The notes beneath the pieces were generated by a model. That model did no database searches. It saw only the letters and a list, made by a program, of their open reading frames with translations, and was not told where the DNA came from. A stretch of DNA of 64,000 nt from Chrysemys picta bellii (Eukaryota; Chordata; Testudines; Emydidae): contig NC_088809.1 in NCBI RefSeq assembly GCF_011386835.1, positions 1,674,001 to 1,738,000 on the forward strand, written 5' to 3'. The translations under genes and the position numbers were made by a program. The stretch's first letter is position 1. The number at the start of each line of letters is the position of its first letter. Below, piece after piece: positions 60,896 through 64,000 of the stretch.

Positions 60896-62908
60896 GAAGC
60901 TGATTGCTAGGACAGCTCCTAAAACAGATTCAAAGCAATGTCATTTAATAGCTCTTGGAGGCTAGGAGACTGGCTTGCTCCGTTAATTAGCCAGACTCTC
61001 AGAATGCATACTCTCTGCCGCTTCTTAACCTCATTTTCTGTTACTTGTATAGCAACATGTTCTGGATAGATTCTGCTTCCCAGAACCGTACTTATCACTG
61101 GGCAGAAATGGCAGCATGTGTCCCTTCAAACAGATGTTATTTTCTTTCACGGACAATGCAAGGAAATATCCTACTTAGAATCGTCTCCAAAATGAGCAGC
61201 AGCACCCTTGCTAGTTCTCACCAGAAAGCACAGAAAGTTACATTTGTGCACAGATTTGGTGAGGTTTATAAAATCATTCTTAGTGTCCAAAGCAGAAAGA
61301 AAATATGAAAAGTTACAATAAAGTTCTTCTAGAAAGCGTCAATCTGAATTTACTAATGGGAGTGAACTGCCAGACTGGTTCTTTAATACAAGTTGTACAT
61401 CTGGGCACAGTAGAATACCGTGGTGGTAAAAGAATGAGCTGCATGAACTAATTGCTTTAAACACTAATTTCCCATTTACAATCTTGCCATCTGCTTCCCA
61501 GGTCCCAAAGATCAAGTGAAAAACCAAAAACAAATCACCGATGTGAAAACTTTGCAAATCTGGAAAACAATCCCCAGCACAATGAGATTTGGCAGCGAAA
61601 CCTCCTATTTCAGCTAGAACATCCCCTCTTTTCTTCAAGTGTGGGTCTCACAGCTACTTGGCTACAATTTACAGACCTCCACTGTGCCTTTTCCAGCACA
61701 ATAGAATGCAGCCAGCCAGATTCCCAAGGGAGGGAGGATTCATGCCAGACAGCAGTATTCCAGCTTGGAGCCTGCAGAGGGAAGTGCTCCTGCATTAAAG
61801 TCAGAAGTGTTCCCAGAGCCAACAGAAACTAAATGGCCTGTTTCTTATGAGATTAGATGAACCAAATTAGGGTTTATGATTAGTTCCAGGTATACATACA
61901 GAAAATGCCTCCAGCAGATCCAAAAAGGTACTTTGCGCTGCTGCTCTAAGAGTCACATACAAGAAACGACAGAAGCCCATCTGGGGAGAGGCCAGAAACA
62001 CAAAGTTGTGGCTACATTAACATCTGAAACAAGCCTCCCAGCTGTTGACAGACTTAGGCTAGCAAGGCTTGAGCTAGCGAGCTAAAAATAGCACACTCCC
62101 AGCTGCAGAGAGACATACCCACTGAGGCCCAAAGGCAGAGGTCCCTTCTGCAGTTTAAACCATTAAACAGATGCGTATTGTCTGCTGTAATCAAACTAGC
62201 TTTGATGAGTGAGCGTGACAATGTGAGCCGTCACCACCTACTCTGGCTGCTGCATTTGGGAGCTTAACCGTTACAGATGGTAGCAGGTCATATTGGGAGG
62301 GTCTCTGGTGATCACACATCCTCTTCCAGTGACTTCATGGAGACAGGATGGTGACAGGAAGGAGAATCAAAATGAGCTGGGCCCCAGGAGACAGAGGAAA
62401 AAGGAGGGACTAGGAACCTCCCCCCCCCCCCGCCCTTCACCTGTATGAAACAACTTCCCTTGCTTTCTTCTTATCCCCCCTCCCCCTTGTGGGAAAAGGG
62501 ATGCCAAATTTCATTGTTCTGTAAGTAGAACAAATGGTGAAAGTCACATAACCCAATCTGTTTATTGTTCAAACATACTGGGCTTGTTAACCAAAATAAA
62601 CTGAGCCATGCTGGGAAATGTCAAAAAAACACTAACAACCGAGTGCAGAAAACTAGGGAGCTGGTTAGTAATTAAAAGCAATTATTGATGGGGAGGAGAG
62701 AAAATGAAACTGGACAACAGATGCATAAAGAAATTCATGTGCAGTGAAGTCAAGTCTAGGCATAGATCAGTGTCAGAATCTCAGAGTTAAGTTGATACAA
62801 CTTGTGTGTAGACAAGGCTTAACTAAAATTAATTTAAATGGTATGGGTTAGTTAAACCAGTGCAAACTCCTGTTTGGACACTTATTAATCAAAAACTGGT
62901 TATACTAG

Positions 62909-63702
62909 TGTCATAACTATAAAGGGAAGGGTAACAGCTCTCCTGTGTACAGTATTATAAAATCCCTCCTGGCCAGAGACTCCAAAATCCTTTTACCTGT
63001 AAAGGGTTAAGAAGCTCAGGTAACCTGGCTGACACCTGACCCAAAAGACCACTAAGGGGACAAGATACTTTCAAATCCTGGGAGGGGGGAGACTTTTGTT
63101 TGTGCTCTTTGTTTGGGAAGTCGTTTGCTCTTGGGACTGAGAGGGACCAGACATCAATCCAGGTTCTCCAAATCTTTCTGAACAAGTCTCTCTATTTCAA
63201 ACTTGTAAGTAAACAGCCAGGCAAGGCGTGTTAGTTTCTTTTTTTCTCAACTTGTAAATGTACCTTTTACTAGAGTGTTTTTCTCTGTTTGCTGTACTTT
63301 GAACCTAAGGCTAGAGGGGGGTCCTCTGAGCTCTTTAAGTTTGATTACCCTGTAAAGTTATTTTCCATCCTGATTTTACAGAGATGATTTTTACCTTTTT
63401 CTTTAATGAAAAGCCTTCTTTTTAAGAACCTGATTGATTTTTCCTTGTTTTTAGATCCAAGGGGGTTGGATCTTGATCCACCAGGGGGATGGTTAATTTC
63501 TCCTTGTTTTAAGATCCAAGGGGTTTGGATCTGTATTCACCAGGGAATTGGTGAAGAGTCTCTCAAGGCTTCCCAGGGAAGGGAATTAGCTTTGGGAATG
63601 GTGGCAGCAGACCAGATCTAAGCTGGTAGTTAAAGCTTAGAAGTTTTCATGAAGGCCCCCACATTTGTACCCTAAATTCAGAGTGGGGAAGCAGCCTTGA
63701 CA
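62909..63702 (+). mobile_element. solo LTR with perfect 5-bp target duplication
   Basis: The 794-bp segment begins TGTCATAACT and ends CCTTGACA, so it has TGTCA/TGACA inverted ends. It is flanked by ACTAG at 62904-62908 and 63703-63707. TATAAAA near 62956 is a plausible promoter. Near 63440 and 63500 a segment built around AGATCCAAGGGG is tandemly duplicated. No retroviral genes are present, as expected after LTR-LTR recombination. It is inserted inside an older repeat whose halves are about 62790-62903 and 63708-63860. Confidence 0.85.
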
Positions 63703-64000
63703 ACTAGTTTAGCTAGCACCAGTAACAAGCTAAACTGATGACAGTTTTAAACTAATCTAGACAGCGTCCACACAGCATTTGCACTGGGTTAACTAAATTG
63801 AGTTCAAAACACACCTTTGAATGAACTGGTGCAACTCTGTGTATAGATCAGAAAAATCCAATGTATGGCTTGAATTTTACAAGCCATAACAAAGATGTGC
63901 AACATTACACCATGAAAATCTCACACTAAATTCTTCCTGGAAACTAAAAGGAAAAGCCCTAAGGCAATGTTAAGCAAACCACACATGCAGAGAAGCTATT

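Larger units (their letters stand above)
58676..64000 (-). other. FLOT2: FLOT2 intron 1, running off the window
   Basis: It contains a hAT element, a degraded MITE and a solo LTR. No CpG island or exon 1 is seen, so the FLOT2 promoter lies beyond 64000. Confidence 0.7.

Noticed and set aside
1..64000. CRISPR arrays, operons or prokaryotic systems
   Set aside because: The sequence is spliced vertebrate nuclear DNA; the only regular repeats are minisatellites without spacers.

Overview
The window looks like vertebrate nuclear DNA from a sauropsid, most probably a turtle. Exons are short and separated by long introns, CpG-island promoters occur, and the repeats are CR1 LINE fragments, Penelope-like (PLE) tails, hAT-type elements and solo LTRs of kinds I associate with turtle genomes. 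The species call is an inference. The gene content corresponds to the human 17q11.2 neighbourhood FAM222B / ERAL1 / MIR451A-MIR144 / FLOT2.

Layout. 1-10680 is AT-rich with no firmly recognised gene, apart from one unassigned exon-like ORF at 7426-7653 and two PLE-tail insertions near 1.0-1.5 kb. A CpG island with NRF1-like sites lies at about 10.69-11.45 kb; it could be the FAM222B promoter by synteny. A 5'-truncated PLE with a nested inverted tail follows at 11.59-12.30 kb, and a non-autonomous hAT element lies at 15.8-16.6 kb. ERAL1 runs on the minus strand from 25956 to 18989: 11 coding exons, 470 aa, with every junction checked for phase. A G-rich 56-bp minisatellite fills part of its intron 1, and a roughly 48-bp minisatellite lies just upstream of its promoter. 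The erythroid microRNA genes mir-451 (28.7 kb) and mir-144 (29.3 kb) follow, both on the minus strand, with candidate NF-E2 and GATA control sites 1.3 and 3 kb upstream. CR1 debris fills 32.6-35.3 kb. FLOT2 occupies 37.3-64 kb on the minus strand. Its exons 2 to 11 are present and the first coding exon lies beyond the right edge.

Most notable points. (1) FLOT2 has two alternative versions of exon 3. Both are 91 nt, in the same phase and with good splice sites, so they can only be used one at a time. (2) ERAL1 points the opposite way to its human orientation relative to mir-144/451 and FLOT2. (3) The mir-451 hairpin has a fully Watson-Crick stem and a base change in the loop part of the mature RNA. 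(4) A cluster of three GATA motifs lies about 3 kb upstream of mir-144, close to where an erythroid GATA-1 element is known in mouse.

The genes are not one pathway. ERAL1 is a mitochondrial small-ribosomal-subunit assembly GTPase, FLOT2 is a membrane-raft scaffold, and mir-144/451 are red-cell microRNAs. All are transcribed leftwards here.
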